NCBI RefSeq assembly: GCF_036417845.1 | Contig: NC_090020.1 | Coordinates: forward strand, 41,462,425-41,526,424 | Length of the DNA: 64,000 bases | Direction: 5' to 3' | Source: Apteryx mantelli | Lineage: Eukaryota; Chordata; Aves; Apterygiformes; Apterygidae | In this document: positions 61,906 to 64,000 of the stretch, in pieces | Position numbering within the stretch: position 1 is the stretch's first letter | Layout: every line of letters starts with the position of its first letter | Notes under the pieces: generated by a model | The model's input: the letters and a program-made list of their open reading frames with translations, nothing else | Told to the model about the DNA's origin: nothing | The model's database searches: none | Position numbers and translations under genes: made by a program

Positions 61906-61975
61906 TACAAAATCACTCATTTAGGTTGGAAGGGACCTTTGAAGGTCATCTGGTCTCATCTAACCTGCCACAAGT
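61906..61975 (-). mobile_element. CR1 3'-end fragment
   Basis: TTAGGTTGGAAGGGACCTTT followed by GAAGGTCATCTGGTC matches the CR1 3' UTR block seen at 54750-54790, with a few differences. Upstream, CAAAATCACTCA may be the decayed octamer. Only the last 60 to 70 bases of the element remain. The differences suggest another, somewhat older subfamily than copies A to C. Confidence 0.82.
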
Positions 61976-64000
61976 TAAATCCAAAGGCACAGATGCCCAA
62001 AAGACAACGCAAGTATTAAATCAAAATTACCACCTTGAAAGTCCCTGCGCTTAGTGACTACTGCATGCCGGAGATGCTTTAACTTAGTAAAAGCTGCAGC
62101 TTGGTCCTTTCATATTTCATTTTTTGTATGTATGCAGAAGGACTTTGCAGGGCTGAGACACTTGGCTGAGCTCCCATTAACGGCTGACTGGGGTCCAGCA
62201 ACAAGCACGCTTTCACCCAGCTTCCCCAAGAACACACATTCTCCTTGTAAAAGCCGACCAGATCAGCTCCGCTCAAAATGAAGTAATTGCTGCCAGGTCC
62301 TTTTGAAATGCATTCAGAGGGGAAGGCTGGCGGGGGAGAGAGAGAAGGAAGAGAATGGAGAAGGGGAGAGGTGAAAACAGAATTTAAATGTTAAGATACC
62401 TGCCTAGTAGCAAAAAAACAATGTTCAGCTCTCTCCTGTGACTAGATTTTAACCCCAGTCTTCTGTTTAAGAGACCACCAGGATCTGCAATTACAGATTA
62501 CTCTGAGTGTGGGATTTTCCCCATTCCTTCTGCTGAAACTATGCAATTTTGCAGAAAACAATGCACGAGTCACTGAGCAAGAGGGAGTAGGGCTGCAGTT
62601 AATGACTCACTGCAGGTGATGGAAGTATTCTGATGAAAGAGGATTATAAACAGAGAAACACATTTTGTGCTAAAAACACACTCGATTCCTCCTTATTTCT
62701 ATCCTAATACTCTGCTACCCAAATTTGGCAGCTACCCTCAGGCACTAAGCAGAGAAGTTACAAGCAAAGATGCTCTCTCAAGATTTGAAATGGGATAAAA
62801 TTTTCAGGTGGATCTGCCTGCATCTTTCTTAAACTGAGCACACTTCAAATACCAAAAGGACTTGCAGTCTCTAATGTTAGGTTTCATTAAGGCTCAACTG
62901 GAATAAGGTAATATTTGGAAAGAGGCAATTCAGATCTTTTAGGCAGGACTGAATCAAAATGAAATGGACTATGAACAAACCTTCCCAGCGGCCAGAATGC
63001 CCTCTAGGCTTGCTCTGCATTCAGCATCTTTTCTTGGTGGCTTACTAGACTTCCTAAAGACAAACTTTAAAAAGTCACTTTTTTTGTCCTTATAAGTGCT
63101 TTTTCCTCAGTGGCTGCCAACAGGATAGTGCTAGATGTTCTCTGCCCGCTCCAAAGTCCTCATCCCCCAAGCCAGAACATCTCCTTCTCCAGCACCTTCT
63201 GCTATTCTCTCAGAAGATGCAATCTCCTCTCTTTCCTTACTGTACCTGCACCCTCACAGTACCCAAAAGTAAAAAAATCCCACACAGAACAGTTATACCA
63301 CCTGTCAGACAGACACATGTAATGTCTTAACTTGGTCACTGCAGTTTACTCCATGCAACTAAACTGGACAACTCTTCAGTCTCATTGCAGAGTTAAACCC
63401 AAACCATCCCTATCATGGCTTCCTCATTTTATATTCTTCTTGATTACTTTGACTGGTAATTTCTTCAGGATTGGGACGACACAAGGAAGATTATCTGTTC
63501 TTGAAAATGCCTGACTTTTAGGAATATAGCAACATAATACTGCAAGCAACCTTTTGCCTTTGGATGCTTTTTCAGGATCTACTGAACCACTAATAAACAA
63601 ATAAATACAAGAAACATATTCCTATAGACAGAAGTAATAGAAAATACTGATGATGATTTTAGAAATATGCTTCTGTAAAGTTTTCCAGGTAACTGAATCT
63701 TTGCAAAGAGTTTCTAACTTAAGGAAGCAGGCAGAAACTGATTTCATGTCAATCAAGTCAATACAATAAGAGACTCGGGAAGCCATTGGGTGCTGCGATT
63801 TCACATAATTTCCAGTTATTTGCATTCATCAGTACGTGTAAAGAGCCTGAACTGCTGTCTATAGTCATTTAATCACTGAAGTTCACAACCTTTCATCTAG
63901 CCCAAGCATTTTATGAGCTGGCTTTGGGATTATCTTATGCACTTGTGCTTTTCACTCTCTGAAAGGCAAATGAGAGTGCGAAGTAAATGAATACTTTCAT

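Larger units (their letters stand above)
57314..64000. other. Mostly AT-rich unique sequence, no gene supported
   Basis: No exon or RNA gene was recognised. Next to the CR1, 57590-57925 is a GC-rich patch listed separately. A TTTG microsatellite is at 60259-60286, a CR1 scrap at 61906-61975, and a purine-rich stretch (GGGGGAGAGAGAGAAGGAAG and onward) at 62330-62372. Open frames reach 124 codons (60661-61035, plus) without any recognised domain. Confidence 0.5.

Noticed and set aside
1..64000. tRNA, rRNA or known microRNA genes
   Set aside because: No tRNA box A and B pair, rRNA core, or familiar microRNA seed hairpin was recognised. A dedicated scan would be needed to exclude them.

Overview
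The window looks like AT-rich, gene-poor vertebrate DNA, and the repeats point to a bird. Several copies of the CR1 (chicken repeat 1) LINE carry the typical CR1 3' end. On the + strand this reads as CACAGAAT octamers followed by a block around GGTTGGAAGGGACCT. CR1 elements of this form dominate avian genomes. No poly-A LINE-1, Alu-like SINE, tRNA, rRNA, CRISPR array or operon is visible. The species cannot be fixed by eye, and no host protein-coding exon could be supported. Most open frames are 60 to 150 codons with no recognisable domain, as expected by chance in AT-rich DNA. The window is best read as intergenic sequence or the inside of a large intron.

Layout. 1-5925 is unique AT-rich sequence. 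5926-6650 is a fairly young, 5'-truncated antisense CR1. 6651-11739 is mostly unique, with a CR1 scrap near 9.26 kb. 11750-12060 is an old sense-strand CR1 reverse-transcriptase relic. 13600-14050 is a GC- and CpG-rich island holding a strong CTCF-like motif and three copies of a 42-43 bp unit built on an AAGATGG core. 15383-15605 is a second young antisense CR1, with an internal deletion and a perfect hairpin at its truncated end. 15.6-30.4 kb is unique except for small tandem repeats. 30437-30640 and 30752-31090 are two old CR1 pieces facing each other head to head. 33675-35700 is a long, decayed antisense CR1/L3-type LINE covering RT and part of the endonuclease. A 70 bp direct repeat pair sits at 35758 and 36622. 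37.8-38.7 kb is a cluster of simple sequences: a pentamer microsatellite, a G-rich tract, a purine/pyrimidine alternating tract with a 20 bp palindrome, a CRE/GATA-like doublet and an A/C-only tract. 42.5-54.7 kb has little to report. 54731-57313 is the main coding feature: a 2.6 kb young antisense CR1 with an uninterrupted RT-to-C-terminus reading frame and a partial endonuclease joined to it across one frameshift. 57314-64000 is unique apart from a GC-rich patch at 57590-57925 and a CR1 scrap at 61.9 kb.

The only genes visible are parts of the CR1 retrotransposon machinery: an apurinic-like endonuclease that would nick the target and a reverse transcriptase that would copy the element RNA from the nick. 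None of the copies is complete. I found no clear sign of an undescribed biological system. The observations most worth checking are the CTCF/YY1-like GC island, the near-intact CR1 and the duplicated 70 bp block.
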